Assembly: GCA_018266835.1 (NCBI GenBank)
Contig: JAFDZP010000002.1
Coordinates: 1,029,302-1,093,301, forward strand
Source: Bacteroidota bacterium
Lineage (GTDB): Bacteria; Bacteroidota; Ignavibacteria; Tepidaquicellales; Tepidaquicellaceae
DNA: 64,000 nucleotides
Direction: 5' to 3'
Notes under the pieces: model-generated
Told to the model about the DNA's origin: nothing
Database searches by the model: none
Seen by the model: the letters and a program-made list of their open reading frames with translations, nothing else
Made by a program: the position numbers and the translations under genes
In this document: one piece after another, positions 52,741 through 62,488 of the stretch
Layout: each line of letters begins with the position of its first letter
Position numbering within the stretch: the first letter of the stretch is position 1

Positions 52741-54580
52741 TTTTAATAAGAACATTACCTGCAATTGAGTTTATCATAGGTGTCTTGCCTTTGAAGTAAC
52801 CTCCCATGCTTTCCAGATTGAAGTTCAGTTTTATTTTATTGTTATCAATTATAAAGTTTCCTTTATCAGCCGGCAGCTTTTTATATAGATCTTCTGCTTT
52901 TAAACTGTCAATCAGCGGATTAAAGTTATACACAGATATCTCTGCTCCGTTAAGGTCGACCCGCATCATTGCAGGCTCTCTCAGTAGTGTAATTCCTATT
53001 TTGTTTGAATCTATTTTAATTACATAGGTGGAATCAGGTAGAAAATCTTTTTCTTCGTTTTGTCTGTAAACACTTAGAGGAGAATAATAATCGTAATCAG
53101 AAATTTTAGTCACTGTGCTTCTATCGAAATAATAATTGAAATAATTTTTCTTTTCAGAGTTATAGTTTTCCCTGAAGTAAGATTTATATTGCAGTCCCAT
53201 TAGTTTCATTACATCTCCCGGTTGTGAATAAGAATTTTTACTGTTAATTGAATCCAGGCTGGAATCAAACCATTTTTGCAGGACATCAATTGATTTTCTT
53301 TCTGCAAAGAAATGAACTATTGAACTGATATTGCCCTCATCATTATCGCTTATGTTCTGATGAGCAGTTTTATCCATCGGCTTAATTTTTCCGTCAACTA
53401 ATATTTTATTGTCTGTTAATAGTTTTTCAAGTCTGCTCATCTGGCTGCGCTGAGATACTGAGAAAGCTCCCCACGGACCGAATGATGTGATAAAGCAAAG
53501 CAGGCAGAGTGTTATAGGAATTAATTTTATATTTTTCTTTTTGCTGAACAAAAAATAAAGTGATATAAATGTAAGCCAGCATGCTAGCACAAATACGAAA
53601 TATCTTTTTTCTGTAATTCCATATTCAAACAGCCTTGTTAATATTGCGATAAAAAGCAAAACTATTAAAGGAAGGAGTGCAATATAAAATGATTTTGAGA
53701 AAACCTTTATCCACTTGTTCTCTTCATAATTTCTTATAGGGTATATAAGAAGCAGCGAAAAAATTCCCGCTATTGAGAAACATAATATCAAATATGATAC
53801 CCATCCCACAGGAAGATTCCACAGAATGATAATTTTTCCCATGTACAGATACAGTATCACAAGGTAAATTGTAACCAGCGGAAGCAGAACAAACTGTGTA
53901 AAGAGCTTTAATGCTTTTGGGTAAACTTCTTCCTGATAAAAATCATTTAAGTTTTCCGGAATGCCTGCAAGAAAGAACCATGTATTAAAAACACCGAGTA
54001 TTAAAAAGAAAAGCTGAGCATAAATTTTTCCCTTAATGTGCATCTCGAAAAGCTCGTTAAAAGAAAGAATAGCAACTGATAGCCCTGCATATAAAACGCC
54101 AGAGAACAGAACCGATGTAAGTATTCGCAGGAAAAATAATTTATTGAACCTCCAGAATGCATCAATGTTCTGTTGATGTTCAACATCAGAATTCATGAAT
54201 GCCGTGAAAGAAACCAGCAGATGAAAACCTAAAGCAAAAAGAAGAAATCTTGTAATTTCAATTAAGCCGAGGTCGGCAGGAAGTGTAAAATAATAAACAG
54301 CAAGCAAAATTATACCTGCTCCCTGAATGAGATAATTTTTTCCTGTTGGCAGCTTGAAAACTTCATTGCGTAATGTAAGTGAAAGCAGAAATGAAATTCC
54401 CAGTCCGCAGCACATAACTACATTGTATAAACGCTGATAGTCTCTTCCCGGCTCCGCTTCAATTTCTATAAGATACATCATAAGAATTGAACCGAGAATT
54501 GACACTAAAATTACAAATGGAAATCTTTGCAGTGTTTCCATTGCATCTTCATAAAGCAGGGTAAGGGAAGGAATTTTCAT
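52730..54580 (-). CDS. DUF4153 multi-pass membrane protein
   Basis: A 616-residue membrane protein with roughly a dozen hydrophobic helices in the first ~370 residues (for example near 18-36, 52-66, 84-100, 106-126, 150-172) followed by a soluble domain of about 240 residues beginning RSQMSRLEKLLTDNKIL. DUF4153 is recognised from the N-terminal RFPFVILVSILGSILM and the HLLVSF...NFL-like segments. No enzymatic motif is seen in the soluble part. The function of the family is not known; a sensor or transporter accessory role would be a guess. Confidence 0.8.
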   Translation of the reverse strand: MKIPSLTLLYEDAMETLQRFPFVILVSILGSILMMYLIEIEAEPGRDYQRLYNVVMCCGLGISFLLSLTLRNEVFKLPTGKNYLIQGAGIILLAVYYFTLPADLGLIEITRFLLFALGFHLLVSFTAFMNSDVEHQQNIDAFWRFNKLFFLRILTSVLFSGVLYAGLSVAILSFNELFEMHIKGKIYAQLFFLILGVFNTWFFLAGIPENLNDFYQEEVYPKALKLFTQFVLLPLVTIYLVILYLYMGKIIILWNLPVGWVSYLILCFSIAGIFSLLLIYPIRNYEENKWIKVFSKSFYIALLPLIVLLFIAILTRLFEYGITEKRYFVFVLACWLTFISLYFLFSKKKNIKLIPITLCLLCFITSFGPWGAFSVSQRSQMSRLEKLLTDNKILVDGKIKPMDKTAHQNISDNDEGNISSIVHFFAERKSIDVLQKWFDSSLDSINSKNSYSQPGDVMKLMGLQYKSYFRENYNSEKKNYFNYYFDRSTVTKISDYDYYSPLSVYRQNEEKDFLPDSTYVIKIDSNKIGITLLREPAMMRVDLNGAEISVYNFNPLIDSLKAEDLYKKLPADKGNFIIDNNKIKLNFNLESMGGYFKGKTPMINSIAGNVLIKIKK

Positions 54581-54750
54581 ATCAGATGTTTATAATTTAA
54601 TTTTAACGATACACAAAACTAAAATTTTAAAAAGCACTTTGTACTACAAAGTTACTTAAGATTAGAATAGATTGCAAGTGCTTTCTTATTTGGGTTCGTA
54701 TGCTTCAAAATCAGTTTATTTATTATACACCGGAAAAGCAAAAATGTTGC

Positions 54751-56427
54751 CTACGGCTCACGCCAGTCATATTTTTTCAATAAGTCCCATATTTCCGTCA
54801 ATTTAAGCCGGACTGCAAGTGTGTAAAGAATTGAGTAGGGAGCCGATACGGAATAAATGCTGTTCTTATTTCCTTCCTGAATTTTATCGCAGGTAGTTTT
54901 AAGCTGATATAAATACTTATTAATAAAGTCCGCTTTCTTTATAATGGGAAAATCTTCCTGCATCTTGAAAGCCAGTGTAATCGCATCGTAGAGGTTGAAA
55001 TCTATTGCAAGATTTCTTGTCTTCATCATTCTGTGAAGCTTTCCTTTTATAACTTCAGCATATTGAATATCAATATCTCCCTTCTTCAAAAAAATTATTA
55101 ATAAAAAAGTGATGTAAATATTACTTAATGTATTAGGTGAAATACTTTCCCTCATGCTTATAATAATATTACTCAGGACCTTCTGAAAATTATCAAGGAT
55201 ATCATTTTCCGGAGCAAGAAACTCAGGCATAGTATTTCTATCGTTTTCAAATCTCAGAATCTTTGCAAAGTGTTTTTCATTCTCAATCTGATAGTATGTA
55301 AGAAATACGAAAGCTTTATTTGAAGAGAGCACTGCATTTGCAAGTGCATGATTCATTAATGCATCGCTGCTTCTCGAATCAATGTCATATGACATAATAT
55401 GAACATAATACTTTATAAGAAGAAATGTATGTGCGCTGTACGGAGCAATTCGTGAGCAGATTTCGTAATACTCTTTTATTTTGCTTTCTACTTCTACACG
55501 TTTGTTTTTATCGTCATTAAATTCCAGCAGCGCCAGATATGAATTAGCAACAGCCGCTTCAGATTCCCTTCCTTCTTTATCAGCCTTTTCAGCAATTTCA
55601 TTGCAGATTATTCTTAGTTTTTCGTTGTTACTCAGCCGGAATTGAATCAGCGCAATTAAAAGCGGAATACCATATCTGTAAACCTCCAGATCAAACTCTT
55701 TTATAATTTCATATGCAGCATAAAGATTATTTAACGCAGATAAATAATTTTTATCACTGATTAATTTAAAAACATGCTTGTATGAACGCGTAAGAAACAG
55801 CCTTACATTTACGGTTGCTTCTTCAGCCTCTGAAATGGAATACTTATTTTTTGTTTTGTAAAGTTTTTCAAGTCTGTTATAAAATGCCAGGAATTGCGGA
55901 TAATTTTTCTGTACATAATAATAATGCCCAAGGGTTTCAACACTTTCATATTCATATAGAAATACCTGCGCCGCTGTGAGATTATAATTTTTGGCAAACT
56001 CTTTCCTGTCTTTATCTATCTGCCCGATTATATTCAGATGGAAAGTCTTCATCTCCTTCTTCATTCCTATTGTATTCATTCTCTTCGCTTTGAGAAAATC
56101 AAATTCCAGGTCAGTTCCTTTAAAGTTTTCCCTTAGCTCCTTTTCAATTTTTTCCCAGTTGAATACATACTCCCGGAAATCAGCAAGCAGCCGTGACTTG
56201 AGCGTATCAAGCTCACCGCTTTTAATTCCAAGCTCTTTGCAGACGGCGGCTGAATTCCAGTAGTTTATTTTATCCGCATCAACGTATCCATAAATAATTT
56301 TAAGCAGCTTCACGTTCTTTTGTCCGGACGCATTCTTTCTGTTAAGAAGCTTATTGAGATATTCTTCCCGCTTTTGAGAATCAATTACGGAAAATTCGAG
56401 AAGGTAATTTAATGAAGCTTTATTCAT
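54751..56427 (-). CDS. large helical protein of unknown function
   Basis: A 558-residue, mostly helical protein without signal peptide or membrane segments. The first ~90 residues look like a helix-turn-helix or winged-helix-like region (NYWNSAAVCKELGIKSGELDTLKSRLLADFREYVF). The remainder resembles tetratricopeptide-type repeats (for example YSISEAEEATVNVRLFLTRSYKHVFKLISDKNYLSALNNLYAAYEII near 196-242). I recognise no family. A HTH plus TPR-like repeats could be a regulator of the type that senses a peptide or protein, but no such ligand gene is near. 170 nt upstream of the DUF4153 gene on the same strand. Confidence 0.6.
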   Translation of the reverse strand: MNKASLNYLLEFSVIDSQKREEYLNKLLNRKNASGQKNVKLLKIIYGYVDADKINYWNSAAVCKELGIKSGELDTLKSRLLADFREYVFNWEKIEKELRENFKGTDLEFDFLKAKRMNTIGMKKEMKTFHLNIIGQIDKDRKEFAKNYNLTAAQVFLYEYESVETLGHYYYVQKNYPQFLAFYNRLEKLYKTKNKYSISEAEEATVNVRLFLTRSYKHVFKLISDKNYLSALNNLYAAYEIIKEFDLEVYRYGIPLLIALIQFRLSNNEKLRIICNEIAEKADKEGRESEAAVANSYLALLEFNDDKNKRVEVESKIKEYYEICSRIAPYSAHTFLLIKYYVHIMSYDIDSRSSDALMNHALANAVLSSNKAFVFLTYYQIENEKHFAKILRFENDRNTMPEFLAPENDILDNFQKVLSNIIISMRESISPNTLSNIYITFLLIIFLKKGDIDIQYAEVIKGKLHRMMKTRNLAIDFNLYDAITLAFKMQEDFPIIKKADFINKYLYQLKTTCDKIQEGNKNSIYSVSAPYSILYTLAVRLKLTEIWDLLKKYDWREP

Positions 56428-56583
56428 CTAGAGTATAAGAATCTCAGATAAAAAATTTGTAAAATGGATGTATCCGGAAAAGTTATTCGAAAATAAACGA
56501 TTTTTTATAGATTTTCTAATCCATTTAATTAAACCTCTATATTCGCTAATTTTAGCCATTAATTTAATTCAATCTCATTAGTA

Positions 56584-57921
56584 ATGGAAAGAGTATACAT
56601 AAACAAAATATCGGAACATGTAGATAAAGAAGTCACGATTAAAGGCTGGCTTTACAACATCCGTTCATCAGGAAAATTAATGTTTCCCGAGTTCAGAGAC
56701 GGCTCAGGATTAATCCAGGGAGTTGTATCTAAAAAAGAAGTTTCAGAAAAGATCTGGGAAGACTTCGGCAAACTGACTCAGGAATCTTCCGTAATAGTCA
56801 AAGGTAAAGTAAGCAAGCATCCGAAAAAAGAAAATGTATATGAACTTCAGGTTACTGATCTTGAAATAGTTCAGATTGCAGAAGAATATCCTATCACTCC
56901 GAAGGAACATGGAATTGAATTCTTAATGGATAGACGTCACTTATGGCTGCGCTCACAAAGACAGGTTGCAATTATGAAGGTAAGAAATGAGATTGTCCAA
57001 TCCATCAGAGATTATTTTTACAAAGAAGGTTTCGTTTTATTCGATACACCTATATTCACACCAAACGCAGTAGAAGGAACAAGCACATTGTTCTCAACCG
57101 ATTACTTTGATTTAGGCAAAGCTTATTTATCGCAGTCGGGACAGCTTTACGCAGAGTCCGGCGCAATGGCACTAGGGAAAGTTTATACGTTCGGTCCTAC
57201 TTTCAGAGCAGAGAACTCGATGACTAGAAGACATATTACTGAGTTCTGGATGATGGAACCTGAGATGGCTTACTATGATATAGATGACGATATGGATTTA
57301 ATCGAAGACTTCCTTGAATACGTTGTGCAGAGAGTTATTAAAAACTGTAAGACTGAACTTGAAACTCTTGAAAGAGATGTAACTAAGCTTGAGAAAGTAA
57401 AAAAACCTTTCCCGCGCGTAACTTACGATGAGGCAATTGAAATTTTAAGAAAGAAAGATATTCCGCTTATAAGAAAAACAGCAAACGGCGAAGAGCAGAT
57501 AAGACCTTTCCCATGGGGGGAGGACTTCGGGGCTCCGCATGAAGAAGCAATTGTTGAAGACTACGATAAACCTGTAATGGTTCACCGCTGGCCTGCAGAA
57601 GCAAAGGCATTTTATATGAAGCGTGACCCGAACGATCCGAAGATAGCTCTTGGAGTTGACGTACTTGCTCCCGAAGGATTCGGAGAAATTATCGGCGGCT
57701 CACAAAGAGAAGATAACCTCGATTTACTTGTTGAAAGAATTCATGAGCACAAACTTCCTATGGAAGTATTTGAGTGGTATCTGGATTTAAGAAGATTCGG
57801 AAGCGTTCCTCACTCAGGTTTCGGTATGGGACTTGAAAGAATGGTAAGCTGGATCTGCAATCTTGAACATATCCGTGAAGCAATTCCGTTTGCAAGAAGG
57901 CCGAACAGAATTCGTCCTTAA
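56584..57921 (+). CDS. asnS: asparaginyl-tRNA synthetase
   Basis: A 445-residue class II aminoacyl-tRNA synthetase, charging tRNA-Asn with Asn. N-terminal OB-fold anticodon-binding domain (about 1-105, [24 protein letters not shown]); class II motif 2 near [25 protein letters not shown] (about 206-230); motif 3 [11 protein letters not shown] near 424. [13 protein letters not shown] distinguishes it from AspRS. First gene of a tight operon ending at 62469; the spacing to the next gene is 15 nt. With AsnA at 28279 it gives direct Asn-tRNA formation. Confidence 0.96.
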   Translation: MERVYINKISEHVDKEVTIKGWLYNIRSSGKLMFPEFRDGSGLIQGVVSKKEVSEKIWEDFGKLTQESSVIVKGKVSKHPKKENVYELQVTDLEIVQIAEEYPITPKEHGIEFLMDRRHLWLRSQRQVAIMKVRNEIVQSIRDYFYKEGFVLFDTPIFTPNAVEGTSTLFSTDYFDLGKAYLSQSGQLYAESGAMALGKVYTFGPTFRAENSMTRRHITEFWMMEPEMAYYDIDDDMDLIEDFLEYVVQRVIKNCKTELETLERDVTKLEKVKKPFPRVTYDEAIEILRKKDIPLIRKTANGEEQIRPFPWGEDFGAPHEEAIVEDYDKPVMVHRWPAEAKAFYMKRDPNDPKIALGVDVLAPEGFGEIIGGSQREDNLDLLVERIHEHKLPMEVFEWYLDLRRFGSVPHSGFGMGLERMVSWICNLEHIREAIPFARRPNRIRP

Positions 57922-57936
57922 ACTTTTATTTTAAAT

Positions 57937-58629
57937 ATGGCCGGCGATTATGCGTTTATATTGTTTATTATTGCATCTGTGCTGATAGGGCTGGCTGTTT
58001 ATTATTATAAGGACGTTTATAAAAGAAGAGTTTTAACAAATCAGCTTCTTGGTGCAGATGCAGGTACCGGTAAAAAATACGAGTACAAGCATCTTCCCGA
58101 AAAATACACGAACTATGAACTGAAAGGTTATGTTAAGAAATATGAGTGGAAGCTGCAGGAAGTTTTTAACCGCGAGAATGACAGATACACTGAGAATAAG
58201 CATTACGATTATATAAAATTTTCTGCCGACCTGAATAAAAATCCCAACACGATTTTTATTCACAGGAAGACAAATATAATTTCTAAGCCCGAGCTTTTTA
58301 ATCATATACAAAGTGTTTTCTTTGACGGCAAGATTTTAAATCCGGATGTTGATGCACAGGTAAAAGAAATGAACATAGTCCCCTGCGGAAGCACGGGAGA
58401 TTTTATTAGAAATTTTTACGTCTTTGCAAAGAATAAAAACTCCGTAAAAAGAGTTTTAACCGAGTTAGTTGAAGATGCAATTGTTCATGATTTTAACTGG
58501 TGCAAAGAGAACTCATTTCAGGTAATGATTTTAAGAGATAAGCTTGTGATTAAAACTCATACTTCGATTAATTCAGGTGAAATAAAATCAATTATAAGAT
58601 TAGGCGAGAAAATATTAGACTATATTTAG
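57937..58629 (+). CDS. hypothetical protein with one N-terminal membrane helix
   Basis: A 230-residue protein with a single predicted membrane helix at about 5-24 (AFILFIIASVLIGLAVYYYK). The rest is a soluble, beta/alpha-mixed domain without recognisable family features; EYKHLPEKYTNYELKGYVKKYEWKLQEVFNREN and the final KSIIRLGEKILDYI may be the most conserved parts. It sits 15 nt after asnS and 6 nt before the NYN nuclease gene in the operon. Confidence 0.6.
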   Translation: MAGDYAFILFIIASVLIGLAVYYYKDVYKRRVLTNQLLGADAGTGKKYEYKHLPEKYTNYELKGYVKKYEWKLQEVFNRENDRYTENKHYDYIKFSADLNKNPNTIFIHRKTNIISKPELFNHIQSVFFDGKILNPDVDAQVKEMNIVPCGSTGDFIRNFYVFAKNKNSVKRVLTELVEDAIVHDFNWCKENSFQVMILRDKLVIKTHTSINSGEIKSIIRLGEKILDYI

Positions 58630-58635
58630 AATAAC

Positions 58636-59112
58636 ATGAATACAATTATCATAGACGGCAATAATCTTTTACATAAAATTCCTTCTTTTAAGAAGAGCTT
58701 CAGCGCAAGTCCCGATAACACGCGGCGTACATTAGTCGAAGCAGTTAAAGGAAGAGTAAAAATTAAAGCAAAGATAATTTTTGTTTTTGACGGTCACAGC
58801 GATGATAAAGTTCACAACGTAATTTACTCAGGCGCAAAAACGGCAGATGAAATTATAAGAAAGTTTATAGAAGAGAATTACAATAAGAATTCGATTAAAG
58901 TAGTAAGCTCCGATAACGAAATAACTGCGCTGGCAAAAGTCTGCGGATGCGAAGTGAGCAGCAGTGAAAAATTCTGGGAAGAGATAAATCATTCTTCCCC
59001 TACAAAAGGAAAAAATATCAACCAGTTATATATTTACGATAAAGCTGAAAAAGAAAAACCGAACGGAATGAGCAGGAAAGATTTTAACGAATACTTAAAA
59101 CATTTCACATAG
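58636..59112 (+). CDS. NYN domain protein, YacP-like
   Basis: A 158-residue PIN/NYN-type ribonuclease domain protein similar to B. subtilis YacP/Rae1, a ribosome-associated mRNA nuclease. The acidic residues expected in the active site are D7 (IIIDGNNLLH), D52 (FVFDGHSDD), D71 (GAKTADEII) and D93 (VSSDNEI). Starts 6 nt after the previous stop. Length slightly shorter than YacP (about 170). RNase activity inferred from the family. Confidence 0.85.
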   Translation: MNTIIIDGNNLLHKIPSFKKSFSASPDNTRRTLVEAVKGRVKIKAKIIFVFDGHSDDKVHNVIYSGAKTADEIIRKFIEENYNKNSIKVVSSDNEITALAKVCGCEVSSSEKFWEEINHSSPTKGKNINQLYIYDKAEKEKPNGMSRKDFNEYLKHFT

Positions 59113-59133
59113 TCTTTTATTTTACCGGTAAAA

Positions 59134-59667
59134 ATGACTTCAACAGAATTACTCCATCAGTACATTAAAAACGAAAATCTCCGTAAGCACTGCTATGCAG
59201 TAGATGCATGCATGAGATATTATGCAAAACAGCTTGGCGAAGATGAAAACAAATGGGGAGATGCAGGACTGCTCCATGATCTCGACTGGGAAATGTACCC
59301 TGATACACATCCGAATACTGCAGTACCAATCCTTGAAGAACACGGTTATGATAAAGAGTTTATAGATGCAGTTTTAGGGCATGCATACCCCGATAGAACT
59401 AATGTTCCCAGAGAAACTAACCTTGCAAAATATCTCTTTGCATGTGATGAGATAACAGGATTTGTAACTGCGTACTCATTAATGAAACCGGACGGAATGA
59501 ATAGCGTAGAAGCAAAGAGCATCATTAAGAAGATGAAGGATAAAGCTTTTGCAAGAAACGTAAGCCGCGATGATATAAAGCTTGCCGCAGAAGAAATAGG
59601 TATTCCTCTTGAAGAGCATATTACAAATGTTATAAGTATTTTAAAAAGTGACAGCAGATTAAATTAA
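59134..59667 (+). CDS. HD domain phosphohydrolase
   Basis: A 177-residue HD-superfamily hydrolase. The metal site is H19 (LRKHCYAV), H48-D49 (GLLHDLDWE) and a later H in DAVLGHAYPD and a D in CDEITGF. The protein is a small type common in Bacteroidota. Substrate unknown (nucleotide or phosphoester). It begins 21 nt after the NYN gene. Confidence 0.88.
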   Translation: MTSTELLHQYIKNENLRKHCYAVDACMRYYAKQLGEDENKWGDAGLLHDLDWEMYPDTHPNTAVPILEEHGYDKEFIDAVLGHAYPDRTNVPRETNLAKYLFACDEITGFVTAYSLMKPDGMNSVEAKSIIKKMKDKAFARNVSRDDIKLAAEEIGIPLEEHITNVISILKSDSRLN

Positions 59668-59681
59668 TTACAATCTAACTA

Positions 59682-60608
59682 ATGGAAGTAATTTCAACAA
59701 AGAATTTAAGAAAAGAGTATCAGGGTAGCGGATTTAGCAAAGATAAAATCACTGCTCTGAAAAATTTTTCTTTCAATGTTCAGGAAGGCGATATATTCGG
59801 TCTGCTTGGTCCCAACGGCGCAGGAAAGACAACGCTTGTAAAAGTCCTGCTCGGAATTGTTTACCCGACTGAAGGAGAAGTTTCCATCTTCGGCGAGAGC
59901 ATTAAGAATGAAAAGTATAAAAAAAGAGTCGGTTACCTTCCCGAGAATCACAAGTTCCCGAATTATCTTACGGGCGAACAGGTTCTGCATTACTTCGGAA
60001 TGTTAAGCGGACTTACAAAGTCTGAGGTGAAATCACGCAGCGATGAATATCTGAGAATAGTCGATATGGAAAAATGGAAGAAGACAAAGATAAAAAAATA
60101 TTCAAAAGGAATGATGCAGCGCCTCGGCATTGCTCAGGCAATGATAAATGAACCCGATTTGATTTTCCTTGATGAACCTACTGACGGAGTTGATCCGATT
60201 GGAAGAAAAGAGATTAGAGATATATTAATCGGACTGAAAGAAAAAAGAAAAACTATTTTTCTTAACTCGCATTTATTAAGCGAAATTGAATTAGTCTGCA
60301 ACAAAGTTGCTATTCTCAACAAAGGCGAGCTGATAAAAGAAGGCACCATTGATGAAATTACTTCAAGCGGCAATCAGCATACATTTGCCACTTCGGATTT
60401 ATCAGATGCAGTAATAAATATTTTACTGAGCCAGCACTTTGCAACTCTTCACGGCAAAAATGAATTTTTAGTGAATTCAGATTCACCTGAAGTGCTCAAT
60501 TCAATTATAGATATGCTAAGAAAGAACAATGTGAACATTTTAACCTTAACGAAAGAAAAGAATTCACTTGAAAATATGTTCATTAACTTAATCGGTCAGC
60601 AAAATTAA
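59682..60608 (+). CDS. ABC transporter ATP-binding protein
   Basis: A 308-residue ABC ATPase of the NatA/CcmA-like (ABC-2) class. Walker A is GPNGAGKTT at 43-51, the signature region YSKGMMQRLGIAQA is near 145, Walker B LIFLDEPTDGVDP follows, and the H-loop is SHLLSEIE. The C-terminal ~90 residues are the usual extension of exporter ATPases. Its partner permease starts 10 nt later. The substrate is unknown. Confidence 0.93.
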   Translation: MEVISTKNLRKEYQGSGFSKDKITALKNFSFNVQEGDIFGLLGPNGAGKTTLVKVLLGIVYPTEGEVSIFGESIKNEKYKKRVGYLPENHKFPNYLTGEQVLHYFGMLSGLTKSEVKSRSDEYLRIVDMEKWKKTKIKKYSKGMMQRLGIAQAMINEPDLIFLDEPTDGVDPIGRKEIRDILIGLKEKRKTIFLNSHLLSEIELVCNKVAILNKGELIKEGTIDEITSSGNQHTFATSDLSDAVINILLSQHFATLHGKNEFLVNSDSPEVLNSIIDMLRKNNVNILTLTKEKNSLENMFINLIGQQN

Positions 60609-60618
60609 AAAAACAACT

Positions 60619-61419
60619 GTGATTTTTAAAACACTTATATCAGGAGTTCTCAGAGAAGCCATCGCAAAGAAAATTTTTCTCGGCTTCTTTATAATATCCA
60701 CACTTATACTTCTCGGCTTTCTTGTATTTTTAAATACAGAGTCAGTCACGGGAGTAGCCGCAATGGCAGGTAACGATATCAATGAATTTGTAATCGGCTC
60801 GGAAACATTTATACTCAGTGTTTCTTACCTATTACTTATTACTTTCTGCCTTATCGGAGTTTCTTCTATTATTCCGTCGATGCTTGAAAAAGGAAACATT
60901 GATTTATTGTTATCCAAACCTGTATCAAGGTCAACAATCATTTTAGGCAAATTCACAGGCGGTTTGATTTTAATATTCGGAAGTCTTGTGTATCTTCTCG
61001 GAGGTGTATGGCTTATGGTTTCGCTGAAGTTCGGCTACTGGAACGCATCGTTCCTTTCATCAATCTTCATGCTTACATTTTCATTCGCAGTTATATACTC
61101 ACTAGTTATTTTCATAGGTATAATTTCGCAAAGTTCGATACTTTCAATTTTAATAAATATATTTTTAATATTTTTAATCTGTCCCTTCTTAGCTTCACGT
61201 GAGACATTTTTATTTCAGTTCGTTACAAACAATGTCGGGCAGTTCATAATTAATTTCTTCTATTATATTTTGCCGAAGCCCGGAGATCTTCAGGTTATTA
61301 CAGCAAATATAATAAAGAAGGAAAAGATAGAATCGTGGCAGCCAGTAGTAACTTCAGCTCTATTTCTGATAACTTTTTTATCTGCATCAATTTATCTTTT
61401 TAAAAAGAAAGATTATTAA
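60619..61419 (+). CDS. ABC transporter permease, ABC-2 type
   Basis: A 266-residue membrane protein with about six helices (for example near 15-38, 60-83, 108-134, 146-170, 176-196, 240-262). Starts with GTG at 60619, 10 nt after the ATPase stop. ABC-2 permeases of this kind begin with a short soluble stretch and have a long second loop; EKGNIDLLLSKPVSRSTIILGKFTGGL near 96-122 is the most typical motif. It forms an exporter with the ATPase. Confidence 0.85.
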   Translation: MIFKTLISGVLREAIAKKIFLGFFIISTLILLGFLVFLNTESVTGVAAMAGNDINEFVIGSETFILSVSYLLLITFCLIGVSSIIPSMLEKGNIDLLLSKPVSRSTIILGKFTGGLILIFGSLVYLLGGVWLMVSLKFGYWNASFLSSIFMLTFSFAVIYSLVIFIGIISQSSILSILINIFLIFLICPFLASRETFLFQFVTNNVGQFIINFFYYILPKPGDLQVITANIIKKEKIESWQPVVTSALFLITFLSASIYLFKKKDY

Positions 61420-61428
61420 AAAATATTA

Positions 61429-62469
61429 ATGCTTTATCGTTTCTCTCATATAACAGTATTAATATGTTTAAGCTTATTATTCTTCTCGTGCTCAAATAAT
61501 GCTCCGAAGATTGAGCAGCTTCCTCTATCCGTAAAAAATAATTTCAATCTGCTTCAGAAAGACCCGCAGTTTGTGCTTTATATAAATTTTAAAAGCATGA
61601 ACAAAACTCCTTTCTGGAAGGCAAACGTTTCAGATTCCCTACTCAACGCCGAAAGAACTTTCGGAAGCTTACTGAATACTTTCAAAGTTGCAACCGGCGC
61701 ATCTATTTCAGAAGGACTTGATGAACTGTATTATTCAAATTCATGGATGGGAGAGAATTCAATTGTACTTAAAGGAATTTTTGACAGAAAGAAACTTAAC
61801 GATTACCTCGCTAACGATTCAAATTTTTCAAAAGCTGCTGCAAAAGACGGAACTCCCGTTTATATGAAAAATGATAACCGTCTTTATTTTTTCTTTAAAG
61901 ATAATTTCTCAATCTGCGCAAGCAACTATATGACAATTATTGACGGAATGACTGCAGTGAAAGATACTTCAAAGACGGGATTGCTCGAAAATCCTGAAAT
62001 GATATCTGCAATTGAAAAAATTTACAACAAGGAAAATTTGTGGATGATCTCCAAAGAGCAGATGTTCATCAGAGGAATATTTATGAATTTTCTTGAATCA
62101 AAAATTGAAGCTGATGGAAAGAATGAGCAGAAAGAAATTGATTCAAATAAAATCAGCATAGAAAATATTTACGATAAAATTTCTTCCGTATCTTTTTCTG
62201 CAAAGATGGAAAACGACCTGAATTTTTATATACAAACGGAGTTTAAAAACGGCGAGACTGCAAACTTCTTTAAGACTTATATAACGGGATTGCTTTCACT
62301 CTCAAAACTTGCTTCTACAGTAAAAGGGAATCAAAAATCACCTGCTGATAAAATTCTTGAATATACTAAAGTAGAGAATTACGATAATACAGTACTTATA
62401 ATAATGAACATCAATAACTCCAACATCAACGACTTCCGCAAAGGCTCAATTATAAATAAGCCAAATTAA
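61429..62469 (+). CDS. hypothetical lipoprotein
   Basis: A 346-residue protein with a lipoprotein signal (MLYRFSHITVLICLSLLFFSC, lipobox Cys21). The mature part is alpha/beta and includes PQFVLYINFKSMNKTPFWKANV and a long TIIDGMTAVKDTSKTG segment; no family was recognised. It begins 9 nt after the permease, and could be a partner of the exporter, although nothing in the sequence shows it. It is the last gene of the asnS operon; no clear terminator follows, and the stop is 19 nt from the convergent fbp stop. Confidence 0.65.
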   Translation: MLYRFSHITVLICLSLLFFSCSNNAPKIEQLPLSVKNNFNLLQKDPQFVLYINFKSMNKTPFWKANVSDSLLNAERTFGSLLNTFKVATGASISEGLDELYYSNSWMGENSIVLKGIFDRKKLNDYLANDSNFSKAAAKDGTPVYMKNDNRLYFFFKDNFSICASNYMTIIDGMTAVKDTSKTGLLENPEMISAIEKIYNKENLWMISKEQMFIRGIFMNFLESKIEADGKNEQKEIDSNKISIENIYDKISSVSFSAKMENDLNFYIQTEFKNGETANFFKTYITGLLSLSKLASTVKGNQKSPADKILEYTKVENYDNTVLIIMNINNSNINDFRKGSIINKPN

Positions 62470-62488
62470 TTTTAATAATTAAGACAAT

